From the NCBI GenBank assembly GCA_016214985.1, contig JACRMM010000030.1, forward strand, positions 1 through 64,000: 64,000 nt of DNA, given 5' to 3'. The stretch is from Deltaproteobacteria bacterium. Its GTDB lineage: Bacteria; Desulfobacterota; Deferrisomatia; Deferrisomatales; JACRMM01. Position numbers and translations under genes: made by a program. The notes under the pieces were generated by a model, which saw only the letters and a program-made list of their open reading frames with translations, was not told where the DNA came from and did not search any database. Of this stretch, positions 8,494 to 18,452 are shown in pieces; within the stretch, counting starts at the first letter, position 1, and every line of letters starts with the position of its first letter.

Positions 8494-11400
8494 TCATCGT
8501 CCGGACTCGGATTCGGGTGTCGAGCGGCGCCGGCGCGCGAGCACTCCGACGACGAACACCGCTCCCAGGACGGCCACGCCCGTTCGAAACGCCTCGTTCG
8601 ACTCGGCCAGGGTTCCCTGCCCGACGGCCGAGACGAAGCAGCCTCCTCCTCCGCCTCCTCCGCCTCCTCCGCCTCCCGAGTCGGACGCGGTGACCGTGAT
8701 GTCTGCCTCTTGCTCGGCGGTCAGGGGCGGCACGCCGTCGTCGGTCGCCACGAAGAGCACCGGGTACGTGCCCTCGTCGCCCACGCCCGGTGTCCACTGG
8801 AACGTCTGCGTTTCCGGGTCAAAGGCCGCGCCGGACGGCAGGCCGTCGACCCGCAAGACGACTGGCCCTCCGTCAGGGTCCGTCGCGGTCACAATAAATG
8901 TCAAGACTTGGCCCTCTGGTGCGGTTCTGTCGCCGATCGGGTCCAGGACCGGCGGGCGGTTCACGTCCCCGGCCGTGAGGGTGACGGTCTCGGTGTCGGT
9001 GAGGGGAGGAGTCCCTTCGTCGGTGACGGTGAACGTAACGTCGTAGTTCCCGGCTTCGTCGAAGCCGGGGATCCACGAGAACGTTCTCGTCACGGAATCA
9101 AACGCCGCGCCAACGGGCAGATTGCGCGCCGCGAAGGAGAGGGGGCCTCCGTCCGGGTCGCTGCCTCCCACCACGAACGACAGCTCCTCACCCTCGGAAA
9201 CGCTGCGGGAGCCGATCGGCGCGAGCACCGGAGGGCGGTTCGTGTTGCCCACGGTGACGGTGACCTCCTCCGAGTCGCTGCGCGGAGGTGAACCGGCGTC
9301 GGTGACTACGAACTGCAGCGGGTAGTTCCCCGCGGCGGTGAAGTCAGGCTTCCAGGTGAGGCGCTGCAGCGTCGGGTCGAACGCCGCGCCCGGGGGTCGG
9401 TTCGTGCACGAGAAGGTCAGTCGGTCGCCGTCCGGGTCGACTGCGGTGACGGAAAAGGACAGCGTCTTGCCCTCGTCAACCTGCTGGGCGCCGATCGGAT
9501 CCAAGATGGGCGGCCGGTTGACGTCCCCCACGGCGATGGCGACGACGGTCGAGGCGGCGAGCGACGGCGTCCCCGAGTCGGTCGCTGTGATCGTCACGGC
9601 GTAGCTGCCCGCCTGATCGTAACCGGGCAACCAGGAGAACGTCCGGGTGGACGGATCGAAGGCAGCGCCGGGGGGCAGGTTGGCTGCGGTCCAACGGATC
9701 GTGTCGCCGTCCGGGTCCGAGCCCGACGCCTGAAACGCCACGAGGGAGTCCTCGCTCCCGGTGAGGGGCCCGATGGGGCCTAGCATGGGCGGGCGGTTCC
9801 CGTGGCCCACGGTCGCGGTGATCGTTTCCGAAGCACTGAGGGGGGGGATCCAGTCGTCCGTGGCGACGAAGGTGACCGGGTAGTTCCCCTCCTGGCCGAA
9901 GGCGGGAGACCAGCGGAAGAGGCCGGTGGCCGGGGTGAAGACGGCCCCGGTCGGAAGGTCGGCGGCGCGCAGGGTCACGGCGTCGCCGTCCGGGTCGGTC
10001 GCGGTGACCGTGAAGAGCAGGGTCTGCCCCTCGACGACACTCTTGGACCCGATGGGTGACAGGGAAGGCGGCCGGTTTTCCCGGAAGAGCGCCGTGGCCG
10101 TGACGTCGTCGACGATCGTCAGCTCCAGAGGGTTGGATCGTCCGGCTAGGCCGTCCGCCCAGCCGGCAAAGTGGTACCCGGCGGCTGCCGACGCGGTCAA
10201 GGTGGCACTCGTGCCCCGGTCGTAGACGCCTCCGCCGTCGACCGAGCCGCCCCCGGGTGGGCTGGCGGACGCGGTCACCGTCGCCGGCGCCAGGAGCAGG
10301 AACCGGGTGGTGATCACCTTGTCCGAGCCGACCGTCAGAGTCAGTGGGTTGGCGCTGCCTCCGGCGTCGCCGGCCCACGCCCAGAAGCGGTATCCGTCCG
10401 CCGGAGAGGCGGTCAAGGTAGCGGTCGAGCCCGGATCGTAGGTGCCGGCACCCGTCACTGTGCCGGCATCGGTCGGGGAGACGGCGAGCGAGACCCGGTA
10501 CGTGACGTCCGACACAGTGATCCGGACCGTCTCCGACGCCGAGAGCGAGCCGTCCGAGGCGGTGAACGTGACATCGTAGGTGCCCGCCTGGTCGAACCGA
10601 GGGATCCAGGCGAAGGTCTGGCCGGCCAGCTGCGAACCCTCGGGCAGCGGTGAGGTGGTGAGGGTTGGAGTCGTGCCATCCGGGTCCGTCGCCGTAACGG
10701 CGAAGGAGAGGGGCACTCCCTCGGCGACGGTCTTGGGGCCGATCGCCTGGAGGATCGGGGCTTGGTTCGCCACGGTGCAGCCGTTGGCGCCCGCCGCCCA
10801 GGCGCTCGGGTTGTAGCCGGCGGCCGTGGCCCGGACGCGGTAGTAGTAGGTCGTGTTGCCGGGGCGCCCGGTGACGGGCCAGCTCGTCGTCGCGGTGGAG
10901 AGGGAGCGGAGGACGGGCGAGAACTCGGGATTCGCGGCCTCTTGGACCTCATAGATCGCCTGAGCGGTGGCTGAAGCGCCCCAGGTCACCGTGTAGGCAC
11001 CGTTGTCGCTCGTCGCGGGGACCGTCGCGGCCGAAGGGGCGCCCGCCGTGAGCGTGACCGTGCAGCCGTTGGCGCCCGTCGCCCAGGCGCTCGCGTTGTA
11101 GCCCGCGGCCGTGGCCCGGACGCGGTAGTAGTAGGTCGCGGCGCCGAGGCGGTCGGTGACGGGCCAACTCGTCGCTGGGGTGGAGAGAGTGCGCAGGACC
11201 GGAGAGAACCCGGGATCGGCGGCTTCCTGAGCCTCGTACGTTACGGCGGCCGTGGCGGAGGCGCCCCAGGTCACCGTGTAGGAGCCGGTGTCGCTCGTCG
11301 CGGGGACCGTCGGGGCCGAAGCGGCGCCCGCCGTGAGCGTGACCGTGCAGCCGTTGGCGCCGGCGACCCAGGCGCTCGGGGCGTAGCCCACGGCCGTGGC

Positions 11401-13050
11401 CCGGACCCGGTAGTAGTAGGTCGTGTTGCCGGGGCGGCCCGCGATGGAGGCGCTCGCAACGGCGCCCGAGTAGGCGGTCCGAAGTCCGGCGGCGAAGTCG
11501 GCGGTTGTGGCTTCCTGGAGCTCGTAGGACGCGCCGGGGGTCGTCGAGGGGTTCCACGAGACGTTGTAGGCCCCCGTGCCGTTTGCGGCCGGGACCACGG
11601 GCGATCCTGGAGCTGTTGCGGTGGCTTGAGTGGTGGGGTCCACGTCGAAGGTCATCGTGGCGCCGGCCGCGGAGATCGTGCGGATGCTGACGGCGGAAGA
11701 GGTCCCGTCGTACCGGCGGCTGTTGGGAACGGTCGCCGGACCGAAGGCGGATCCGACCCCGTAGAAGTCACCCGCGTCGGCCGAGAGCTCCCGTTCGATC
11801 TCCTCGAGGCCGTCGGCCTCCATCAGGCGCAGCAGCTTGTGAGCGGTGTAGGAGTTGTCGTAGAGGTAATCGGTCCCCTGGGTGTTGAGGCGGGCGTCCA
11901 CGTGCCAGATCAGCGCGCCGTTGGTCGGATACCCTGTGTCGTTGCCGACGCGCCCGCGGTTCTGGACCAGGAAGCACTCCTGAAACGGATCGCCCGCGGC
12001 AACGTTGGGCATCACGACAAAGGCTTCCGGTGCGGAGGCCGTGGCCGCGAGGGTGATGGTCGCGCCGCCCGCCGGCGAGACTGTGGGCGTGAGCCAGCCC
12101 AGCACGAACTTACTGAAGGCGTTATGGTCGCCCCAGTTGCCGTCCATCATATCGAGCCCGCCGACGCCGCCGTCCGGGCCCACCGTGGGGTCATAGTCGT
12201 AGTAGTCGGGCAGCCCGAGGGCGTGTCCGGTTTCATGGATTGTGACCAGCGGGCGAAAGGCGCCCGGATAGGGGTTGGCCTCCCACTGCCAGGAGTAGGT
12301 TCCCAGCTTCTTGCCGTCGAGCCGGTAGGACGCGTCCGAGAAGGAGGTTTGATAGCCCCACCAGAAGTTGGCCCAGCCGTTGTCCGGCCCGGTCCAGACG
12401 ACGATCAGGTAGTCGATGGTCCCGTCGCCGTCGTTGTCGTACTGGCTGAAGTCATGGCCTCCGCCGTTGGTCTCGTAATAGGTGAGCGCCTCCTTGATGA
12501 GGCTCTCTCGGCCCGCGTCGGTCTGGACCAAGGCGCTTCGGCGGTAAGGGGCCGAGTACCACCCGAGAACGTTGCCTGTGATCGTGAGCCGGCCGTAGGA
12601 GGAGCGGGAGTAGTAGCTCTGCAGGCTTTCGTAGGGGGAGTCCGAGGGTGTGCCGGCTCCGAAGAGCCGGTCGTTGATCGTCAGGGCCTGCGTCGTGGGG
12701 GCGTAGTCGCTGAACGCGATCAGGAGACAGAGGACCTTGACCGTGCCCTCGGTGGGCATGCCCCGCCACGAGGTGGGGGGCGCCGGCGCGATCGCCTGGA
12801 TCTCCGGGGACGGCGTGGGCAGGGTCCCGGGCACCAGCCGGCGGAGCCTCTCCTGGGCACGGTCGAGCAGGCGGGGGTCGATCCGGTGGTTGCCGAGCCT
12901 TCGGGCCTCGTCGATTCGGGCCGGCAGGGTGCCGTCGCGGCGATAGGACTCGATCTGCCCCGGTGTGGGTCTCTCCAGGGGGAACGCCTGGCCAGCCGCC
13001 AGGAACGCGGCTGCCGCCAGAGCCATCACCCACAGACAACGCCTCGCCAT
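8494..13050 (-). CDS. Secreted M6-family metalloprotease with FN3 and cadherin-like repeats and a C-terminal sorting tail
   Basis: A 1518-residue exported protein. A signal peptide (MARRCLWVMALAAAAFLAAG) precedes an M6/InhA-like peptidase domain with the zinc motif HETGHALGLPD at residues 271-281. Next come three near-identical fibronectin III modules (about 475-755, each with TTYYYRVRATA). Then follow one NQAPILQAIG-type Ig/cadherin-like module, two InlB-B-like modules and five NRPPxLxPIG modules up to about 1455. The end is a run of 12 glycines followed by CFVSAV, a hydrophobic helix and RRRR. That tripartite tail resembles the Cys-containing C-terminal sorting signals that anchor proteins at the surface. 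The protease probably acts outside the cell, tethered; its substrate is unknown. Confidence 0.88.
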   Translation of the reverse strand: MARRCLWVMALAAAAFLAAGQAFPLERPTPGQIESYRRDGTLPARIDEARRLGNHRIDPRLLDRAQERLRRLVPGTLPTPSPEIQAIAPAPPTSWRGMPTEGTVKVLCLLIAFSDYAPTTQALTINDRLFGAGTPSDSPYESLQSYYSRSSYGRLTITGNVLGWYSAPYRRSALVQTDAGRESLIKEALTYYETNGGGHDFSQYDNDGDGTIDYLIVVWTGPDNGWANFWWGYQTSFSDASYRLDGKKLGTYSWQWEANPYPGAFRPLVTIHETGHALGLPDYYDYDPTVGPDGGVGGLDMMDGNWGDHNAFSKFVLGWLTPTVSPAGGATITLAATASAPEAFVVMPNVAAGDPFQECFLVQNRGRVGNDTGYPTNGALIWHVDARLNTQGTDYLYDNSYTAHKLLRLMEADGLEEIERELSADAGDFYGVGSAFGPATVPNSRRYDGTSSAVSIRTISAAGATMTFDVDPTTQATATAPGSPVVPAANGTGAYNVSWNPSTTPGASYELQEATTADFAAGLRTAYSGAVASASIAGRPGNTTYYYRVRATAVGYAPSAWVAGANGCTVTLTAGAASAPTVPATSDTGSYTVTWGASATAAVTYEAQEAADPGFSPVLRTLSTPATSWPVTDRLGAATYYYRVRATAAGYNASAWATGANGCTVTLTAGAPSAATVPATSDNGAYTVTWGASATAQAIYEVQEAANPEFSPVLRSLSTATTSWPVTGRPGNTTYYYRVRATAAGYNPSAWAAGANGCTVANQAPILQAIGPKTVAEGVPLSFAVTATDPDGTTPTLTTSPLPEGSQLAGQTFAWIPRFDQAGTYDVTFTASDGSLSASETVRITVSDVTYRVSLAVSPTDAGTVTGAGTYDPGSTATLTASPADGYRFWAWAGDAGGSANPLTLTVGSDKVITTRFLLLAPATVTASASPPGGGSVDGGGVYDRGTSATLTASAAAGYHFAGWADGLAGRSNPLELTIVDDVTATALFRENRPPSLSPIGSKSVVEGQTLLFTVTATDPDGDAVTLRAADLPTGAVFTPATGLFRWSPAFGQEGNYPVTFVATDDWIPPLSASETITATVGHGNRPPMLGPIGPLTGSEDSLVAFQASGSDPDGDTIRWTAANLPPGAAFDPSTRTFSWLPGYDQAGSYAVTITATDSGTPSLAASTVVAIAVGDVNRPPILDPIGAQQVDEGKTLSFSVTAVDPDGDRLTFSCTNRPPGAAFDPTLQRLTWKPDFTAAGNYPLQFVVTDAGSPPRSDSEEVTVTVGNTNRPPVLAPIGSRSVSEGEELSFVVGGSDPDGGPLSFAARNLPVGAAFDSVTRTFSWIPGFDEAGNYDVTFTVTDEGTPPLTDTETVTLTAGDVNRPPVLDPIGDRTAPEGQVLTFIVTATDPDGGPVVLRVDGLPSGAAFDPETQTFQWTPGVGDEGTYPVLFVATDDGVPPLTAEQEADITVTASDSGGGGGGGGGGGGCFVSAVGQGTLAESNEAFRTGVAVLGAVFVVGVLARRRRSTPESESGR

Positions 13051-13208
13051 GGAGGATCGCCTCCTCTACTCTCCTCGGGAGTGAACGCAGACCGCAGAGG
13101 CCTGCCCCTGACCCCTATGTTTCGGCATCGGCGGCCCGGAGCTGAAGCCGAGACGGGCGGATCCGGCGCCCCTCTGCTCCCCGCGGGGACCCCGAGGAGG
13201 GTCCCGTC

Positions 13209-13643
13209 TCAGAGCCCGAGCTTCTCTCTGAGTCCACGCTCCCCCTGGGGTCCGACGAGCGTGGCGACCACCTGTCCCGCGCGGAACAGGAGCACGGTCG
13301 GCACGCCCTTGATCCCATACCGCTGGGCCGTGCGGAGGTTCTGTTCCGCCTCGAGCTGGAGCACCCGCGCCTTGCCGTAGAGGCTCGAAGCCATCTGACA
13401 CACGCTGAGCTCGTACTGGGCGCAGACGTCGCAGTGGGGGCTCCACACCTCCACGACCGCCGGCGCGTCGGAGTCGAGGACCTCAGCGTCCCACGTGTCG
13501 TCGGTCACCGGGATCGGGAGGCTGTGCGAGGGGATCAGAGGCGCGCCACAGTGGCCGCACGTACGGCGCCCGGCCACGTTGGCGTGGGGCACCCGGTTTC
13601 GGGTGCCGCAGGTGCCGCACTGGAGCAGGTAGCCGGTGTCCAC
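13209..13643 (-). CDS. Thioredoxin-like protein with N-terminal zinc ribbon
   Basis: A 144-residue protein of thioredoxin 2 (TrxC) layout: two CxxC pairs (C9/C12 and C29/C32) form an N-terminal zinc ribbon. A thioredoxin fold follows, with active site HCDVC (C71, C74) instead of the usual WCGPC, and GIKGVPTVLLFRAGQ carrying the cis-proline. No signal peptide, so cytoplasmic. The unusual active-site dipeptide (DV) would change its redox potential. It follows the ABC permease genes by 32 bp on the same strand and could be co-transcribed. A disulfide reductase role is likely; partners are unknown. Confidence 0.82.
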   Translation of the reverse strand: MDTGYLLQCGTCGTRNRVPHANVAGRRTCGHCGAPLIPSHSLPIPVTDDTWDAEVLDSDAPAVVEVWSPHCDVCAQYELSVCQMASSLYGKARVLQLEAEQNLRTAQRYGIKGVPTVLLFRAGQVVATLVGPQGERGLREKLGL

Positions 13644-13675
13644 GGTTCACCTCCTGTCGACGAGTGGCGACCCGA

Positions 13676-14842
13676 TCAGGTCGCCCGCAACGACTCCACG
13701 ATGTTCATGCTCGCCGCTCGGAAGGCCGGCAGGAGCCCGCCCGCCAATCCCATCCCCAGGGAGAAGCCGAGCGACGATGCCGCGATGGGAGCCGTCAGCG
13801 CGAAGCGGAACGCGAGCTCGGAGAACGTCTGCCAGTTGAGGGTCGAGATGGTGACGAGTTGCAGGAGCGAGGCGAGCGCGAGGCCCGCGACCCCACCCAG
13901 GAGCCCCAGGAGACCCGCCTCCAGGAGAAACGCCGCGAGGATGCTCGCCCTCGAGAACCCCAGCGTGCGGAGCGTCCCGATCTCCCCGGTCCGGTTCGCG
14001 ACCGCGGCGTACATGGTGATCATGGCGCCGAGGACGGCGCCCACGGAGAAGATCACCGACAGCACCGCGCCGAACACCCTCAAGAACGTGGCCATGGCCT
14101 CGGACTGATCCGCGTAGAACCGAGACTCCCGCTTGGCCTCCACGGTGAGGCGCGGGTCTGCCTCGAGCCGCGCCTTGAGGGCCGGGAAGGCGCCGGAGTC
14201 TCGAAGCCGGAGCAGGACCGAAGAGTACACCGGCCGATGGAACGCCTGCATCATTTGATCGCCGTCACCCCAGATCTCGGAGTCGAAGCCCGTGGCGCCG
14301 GCGTCGAACACGCCTACCACGGCCCAGTCGCGCAGGGCGAACCGGAGCGTCTCCCCGAGCCCGGCGCCCTGGAAGCGGCGGGCGATGTTCTGGCCTGCGG
14401 CGATCTCCGCGGTGCCGGGCCGGGGCATCCGCCCGGCGACGAGGTGCACCTGCGGGCGGAGCTCGAGCGACGCCGGCGCGACGCCCCGGACCTGGACGTT
14501 GGCGGCCTTGCTGGTGCCGCGCTTGGGAAGGGTGATGAGCACGACGAGCTCCTTGGCCACGAGGGGCCGGCCGCCCGGGCCCGCGGCCACCTCGGGCTGG
14601 ACCTCCACGAGCGCCGCCTGCCCACGTTCCACGCCGCTCTGGACCTCGGTGACGGCCGCCTTTCGGATCACGACCACGTTATCGAAGGAACCGGTGTCCA
14701 CTAGGGTCTCCTGGAGTCCGGAGGCGAACATCTGCATCGCCGCGAAGACGAAGACCACGAGCGCCATGCCGGCCGCGGTGAGCGCCGTGGTGAGCCGGCG
14801 CGTCCAGAGGTTTCGCAGGCTGTAGAAGTAGGGGACCGCCAT
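13676..14842 (-). CDS. ABC transporter permease, MacB/FtsX type (second)
   Basis: A 388-residue MacB/LolC-type permease: an N-terminal membrane helix (after MAVPYFYSLRNLWTRRLTTA), a large periplasmic domain, and three C-terminal helices of the FtsX domain (about residues 270-380). ATG 14842 is chosen because it begins this typical N-terminus right after the stop of the upstream permease; a longer frame from 14881 would add 13 residues without family support. Together with the neighbouring permease, ATPase and adaptor it forms an exporter for a lipoprotein, peptide or small molecule. Confidence 0.87.
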   Translation of the reverse strand: MAVPYFYSLRNLWTRRLTTALTAAGMALVVFVFAAMQMFASGLQETLVDTGSFDNVVVIRKAAVTEVQSGVERGQAALVEVQPEVAAGPGGRPLVAKELVVLITLPKRGTSKAANVQVRGVAPASLELRPQVHLVAGRMPRPGTAEIAAGQNIARRFQGAGLGETLRFALRDWAVVGVFDAGATGFDSEIWGDGDQMMQAFHRPVYSSVLLRLRDSGAFPALKARLEADPRLTVEAKRESRFYADQSEAMATFLRVFGAVLSVIFSVGAVLGAMITMYAAVANRTGEIGTLRTLGFSRASILAAFLLEAGLLGLLGGVAGLALASLLQLVTISTLNWQTFSELAFRFALTAPIAASSLGFSLGMGLAGGLLPAFRAASMNIVESLRAT

Positions 14843-14843
14843 C

Positions 14844-16001
14844 TCATCCGATCCTGCGCAGGCCTGCGGCGACCGAAACATGCACAGCGTGCCAGGTCGG
14901 CACGAGGCCGGCCACGACGCCCACCAGCGCGATCGCGCCCAGATCGAGGCCCACGGTGCGCGCCGTCACGTGGAAGACGGGGAAGAACTGGCTGAGCGTG
15001 AGCTCGAAGAAGCGGGCCGCCGGAAAGGTGAGCAGGATCCCCAGCACGCCTCCGGCCGCCGAGAGCACGAGCGATTCGCCGAAGATGAGCCCGCCCACGT
15101 GCAGGGCTCCGAACCCGAGGGTCTTCAGCACCGCGTGCTCGCCGATTCGCTCCCGGGCGGTCATGGCCATGGTGTTGGCCGCCACCACCATGATGATCGC
15201 GATGACCGCCAGGGAGACGAGGCGCAGCGCCGCGACGATCGCTTCGGTCATGGTGATGAAGCCCATGACGAAGGCGCGTTCCGTCTCGGTGAGGGTCTCC
15301 GCAAGCGAGTTCTTGAAGGCTCGATCCACCGACCGGGCCACCTCGGCCGCCCGGTCCGGGCGGTGCACGCGGAAAATGTAGAACCCCACCTGATCGGCTC
15401 GTGCCGGAGCGGTCCGGCGAAGACTCTCGTTGACATAGGCCCAGTGGAAGAAAAAGGCGGTCTCGTCGGTGGAGCGGTCGCGGCCCCGGTAGATGCCCCG
15501 CAGCACGAGCTCCCAGTCTCCGGGAAAGATCGTGCCCTTGAGCGTGATCGTGTCGCCGAGGCGCCAGCCATAGCGCGCCGCGAGCTTGCGCCCCGCCACG
15601 CACGCGTTGCGCTCGCGCAGGAACGCCGTCTTCTGGGTGTCCGGGACGATGTACTCGGGGTAGATGTCCAGGTATGTGCGCGGCTCCACGGCGAAGTTGG
15701 CGAAGAAGTTCTTCTCGTCGATGTAGATGCCGCCGAACCAGCTCCCGTAGGTGACCTCGTCGATCCCGTCGATCTGGCGAAGCTTGGCGTCGTAGGCCAG
15801 CGGCAGCGGGAAGATCAGCGAGATCGCGTTGCGGGTCACGAGCCGCGTGGCGGACGATGCCTCGACCCCGGCGTACCACGCGTCGAGCACCGTGCGCAGG
15901 AGGCCGAACGCGAGGACCGCGATCGCCACGGCGGCCACCGTCAACGCCGTGCGCAGTCGGTGGCGAAACGCGTTCCGGAACAAGAGCTTAAGGGCCAGCA
16001 T
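14844..16001 (-). CDS. ABC transporter permease, MacB/FtsX type (first)
   Basis: A 385-residue permease with the same architecture as its downstream neighbour: N-terminal helix (residues about 15-40), periplasmic MacB-PCD-like domain containing [14 protein letters not shown], and three C-terminal FtsX helices. It overlaps the ATPase gene by 14 bp and abuts the second permease, so the pair is a LolC/LolE-like heterodimer rather than a fused MacB. The extra-cytoplasmic part is well conserved; the cargo cannot be inferred. Confidence 0.88.
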   Translation of the reverse strand: MLALKLLFRNAFRHRLRTALTVAAVAIAVLAFGLLRTVLDAWYAGVEASSATRLVTRNAISLIFPLPLAYDAKLRQIDGIDEVTYGSWFGGIYIDEKNFFANFAVEPRTYLDIYPEYIVPDTQKTAFLRERNACVAGRKLAARYGWRLGDTITLKGTIFPGDWELVLRGIYRGRDRSTDETAFFFHWAYVNESLRRTAPARADQVGFYIFRVHRPDRAAEVARSVDRAFKNSLAETLTETERAFVMGFITMTEAIVAALRLVSLAVIAIIMVVAANTMAMTARERIGEHAVLKTLGFGALHVGGLIFGESLVLSAAGGVLGILLTFPAARFFELTLSQFFPVFHVTARTVGLDLGAIALVGVVAGLVPTWHAVHVSVAAGLRRIG

Positions 16002-16695
16002 CGTTCATGACGCCCTTTTCCAAGTGGCGCACGGTGCGGGCCCACTCCGCTGCCTTGGGGTCGTGCGTCACCATGATGACCGTCTTGCCGAGGTCGGCGA
16101 CGAGCCGGGCGAGGAGGTCGAGCACCTGCGCGGCCGACGTGCGGTCCAGGTCTCCCGTGGGTTCGTCTGCGACGATCAGGGTCGGGTCCGTGACCACGGC
16201 GCGCGCGATGGCGACTCGCTGTTGCTGTCCCCCCGAGAGCTGGCCCGGGTAGTGGTCGAGCCGATCCTCGAGACTGACCAGCCGAAGCGCGGCCTCCGCG
16301 TGGACGCGGCGCTGCCGGCGGGAGAGGCCGGTGAGGTGCAGCGGAAGCTCGACGTTCTCCCGGGCCGTCAGCACCGGGATGAGGTTGTAGAACTGGAAGA
16401 CGAAGCCCACGTGGGCCGCGCGCCACCGGGCGAGCTCCGCGTCCGAGAGGGCCGTGACCTCGACCTCGCCCACCCGGATCGAGCCGCTGTCGGCGTGGTC
16501 GATCCCGGCGATGAGGTTCAGGAGCGTGCTCTTCCCCGACCCCGAGGGGCCCATGAGGGCCAGGAATTCGCCTTGGGGAATCGTCAGCGACAGGCCCTCG
16601 AGGACCGGAAGGACCTGGTCGCCTCGCCGGTACGCTTTGCAGAGGTCGCGGACCACGACGAGGGGCGGCGCGTCGGGCGCAGGCGCGGCGGACAC
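15988..16695 (-). CDS. ABC transporter ATP-binding protein, LolD/MacB type
   Basis: A 235-residue ATPase with Walker A (GPSGSGKST), signature [14 protein letters not shown], Walker [13 protein letters not shown] and the H-loop in VIMVTHDPK. Length and sequence fit the LolD/MacB/FtsE group that energises periplasmic conformational change rather than classical transport through the membrane. GTG 16695 follows the adaptor stop directly, and the gene overlaps the first permease, giving the order adaptor-ATPase-permease-permease. Confidence 0.92.
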   Translation of the reverse strand: MSAAPAPDAPPLVVVRDLCKAYRRGDQVLPVLEGLSLTIPQGEFLALMGPSGSGKSTLLNLIAGIDHADSGSIRVGEVEVTALSDAELARWRAAHVGFVFQFYNLIPVLTARENVELPLHLTGLSRRQRRVHAEAALRLVSLEDRLDHYPGQLSGGQQQRVAIARAVVTDPTLIVADEPTGDLDRTSAAQVLDLLARLVADLGKTVIMVTHDPKAAEWARTVRHLEKGVMNDAGP

Positions 16696-18033
16696 CTACT
16701 CCTCTCGCGGCTTGACGGGGCTGCCCGTGCGAAGGGAGGGCGGGGGGGCAACGACCACCTTGTCGCCCGCAGCGAGACCGTGCCGGATCTCCACCTGGTC
16801 GCCGAGGGCCGGGCCGAGGAGCACGGCGGTCTCGACTGCGCGCCCGTCGCGCACCACGAACGCCACACGCCGGCCCCCGCGGTCCACGACCGCCCCGGGC
16901 ACCACGGCCATCCGGGGCGTCTGCTCCCCCGCGCCCACGGCTCGGAGCAGAAACGCGACCTTGGCGCTCATCTCCGGCAGGATCCGAGGGTCGAGACGGG
17001 TGAACCGCACCTTGGTCATCACCGTGCCCTTGCTGCGGTCGGCCGTGGGCACGATCGTGTGGAGCACGGCGGGAAAGCGCTCGTCGGGCAGGGCGTCGAG
17101 CTGGATCTCGGCCGGCTGGCCCACGCGGATCTTCCCGAGGTTCGACTCCGAGACGTCGGCCTCCACCAGGAGCGATCCCAGATCCGCGAGCGTCACGACC
17201 GCGGCCTTGGCGCTCGCCGCCGAGCCGATGGGCGTGACCACGTCGCCGATGTCCGCGTTCTTCGTGAGGACGACCGCGTCGAACGGTGCTCGCAAGAGCG
17301 TGTACCCGACGTTGACCGCGGCCCCGCGGACGGCCGCTTGGGCGCCTGTGGCCGCGGCCCGGGCCCGGAGGAGCGATGACGACGACCCGTCGAGGCCGTG
17401 CTCGGCGACCGCGGTGGCCGCGCGGGCAGAGGCCACCGCGGCGCGCGCTCGGCGGGTCCGCGTGCCGGCCGCATCGTAGACCGCCTGGGTCGTCACCCCG
17501 ACGGCGAGCAGGTCGCGCTGACGCTGGAGCTCGCGGTCGGCGTCGGCTTCCTCTGCGCGCGCCTGCTCCAGGTTGGCCCGCGCCTCGTCGACGGCGGCGC
17601 GGCCCTGCGCGAGGGACGCTGCCGCCTGGTCCACCGCGGCCCGAGCCGCCGAGAGAGCGGCGTCGCTCTGACCTCGGACCGCGGCCACGTCGTCGCTCTC
17701 CAGGCGCGCGAGGACCTGCCCCGCCCGCACGCGGCTGCCCTCCTCGACGCCGAGCCAGACCAGCCGGCCGGTCACCTTGGACGATACCGCCGCCTTTCGC
17801 TGTGCGACCACGTAACCGCTCGCGTTCAAGACCGTGAACGTCTGGGAGGGGTAGACGGCGCTCACCGTGGCCACGGTCACCGCCGTCGGCCGTCGGCTCA
17901 GGAACCAGAACCCACCCGCTCCGACCACGAGGGCGAGCAGGAGCAGGACCGCCCAGGACGGCAGCCGGCGGCGCCGTGAAAACGAGGGCGCGGACTTGTC
18001 GATCTTGAGGCTGCTGACGTCGGCAGGATCCAA
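16696..18033 (-). CDS. Periplasmic adaptor (membrane fusion protein) of the ABC exporter
   Basis: An adaptor of the MacA/HlyD family, about 445 residues from the TTG at 18033, which has GAGGAG upstream; an upstream ATG at 18138 would add 35 poorly conserved residues. A single N-terminal membrane helix (LPSWAVLLLLALVVGAGG) leads to a biotinyl-lipoyl-like domain (ASGYVVAQRKAAVSSKVTGR), a long alanine-rich coiled coil and beta-barrel and membrane-proximal domains (VRFTRLDPRILPEMSAKV). It would link the inner-membrane permeases to an outer-membrane channel. No TolC-like gene is in this operon, so the channel must be encoded elsewhere. Confidence 0.85.
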   Translation of the reverse strand: MDPADVSSLKIDKSAPSFSRRRRLPSWAVLLLLALVVGAGGFWFLSRRPTAVTVATVSAVYPSQTFTVLNASGYVVAQRKAAVSSKVTGRLVWLGVEEGSRVRAGQVLARLESDDVAAVRGQSDAALSAARAAVDQAAASLAQGRAAVDEARANLEQARAEEADADRELQRQRDLLAVGVTTQAVYDAAGTRTRRARAAVASARAATAVAEHGLDGSSSSLLRARAAATGAQAAVRGAAVNVGYTLLRAPFDAVVLTKNADIGDVVTPIGSAASAKAAVVTLADLGSLLVEADVSESNLGKIRVGQPAEIQLDALPDERFPAVLHTIVPTADRSKGTVMTKVRFTRLDPRILPEMSAKVAFLLRAVGAGEQTPRMAVVPGAVVDRGGRRVAFVVRDGRAVETAVLLGPALGDQVEIRHGLAAGDKVVVAPPPSLRTGSPVKPREE

Positions 18034-18452
18034 AGAGCTCCTCGGGGGCTGATCAGCGGAAAAGCGGCAAGGTCGGAGCATACCCGAAGACGACGGACGG
18101 AGCCAGCAGAGCGGGTTTGCGGCTTCGGCTCCCGTCAAGACCGCGGGCCTGGCCTCGACACCGACGCGCCTCGGAGCGCAGGGTGTGCTGCGACGCTATG
18201 ACCGTTCTACAGGCTGGTTCACGCACAAAATGGTTAGGGATCATGGGGACCAAATCATTCTTTACCAGACTAGTTCTCAGCGGGTAGACTTATCGCCGGT
18301 TTTGTGCTAAATAGTGCAAGGACTGAGTTGAACGGCAGAAAGATGGGAATCGGAGCGGATTCGGGCCGCTCAGGTTGTTTGGACGCTGCGCGGCGGCGGC
18401 GTGGGGTCACGAGCCTTTCCGCCACGAGCGAGCCGTTCCACGGAGGGACACC
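18034..18452. other. Divergent intergenic region, locally AT-richer
   Basis: About 420 bases between the leftward exporter operon and the rightward electron-transfer locus. The segment around 18215-18330 is visibly AT-richer than its surroundings and is the likely place of divergent promoters, but I see no motif strong enough to name. No gene is evident; the Shine-Dalgarno CGGAGGG at 18441-18447 serves the next gene. Confidence 0.4.

Noticed and set aside
8640..8680. A triplet-repeat tract (GCC/TCC-rich) that could be a microsatellite or array.
   Set aside because: It is in frame and encodes the poly-Gly stretch of the M6 protease sorting tail.
10760..11620. Long near-identical DNA repeats suggesting a CRISPR or satellite array.
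   Set aside because: They encode the three fibronectin III modules of the M6 protease; unit length is about 280 bp and in frame.
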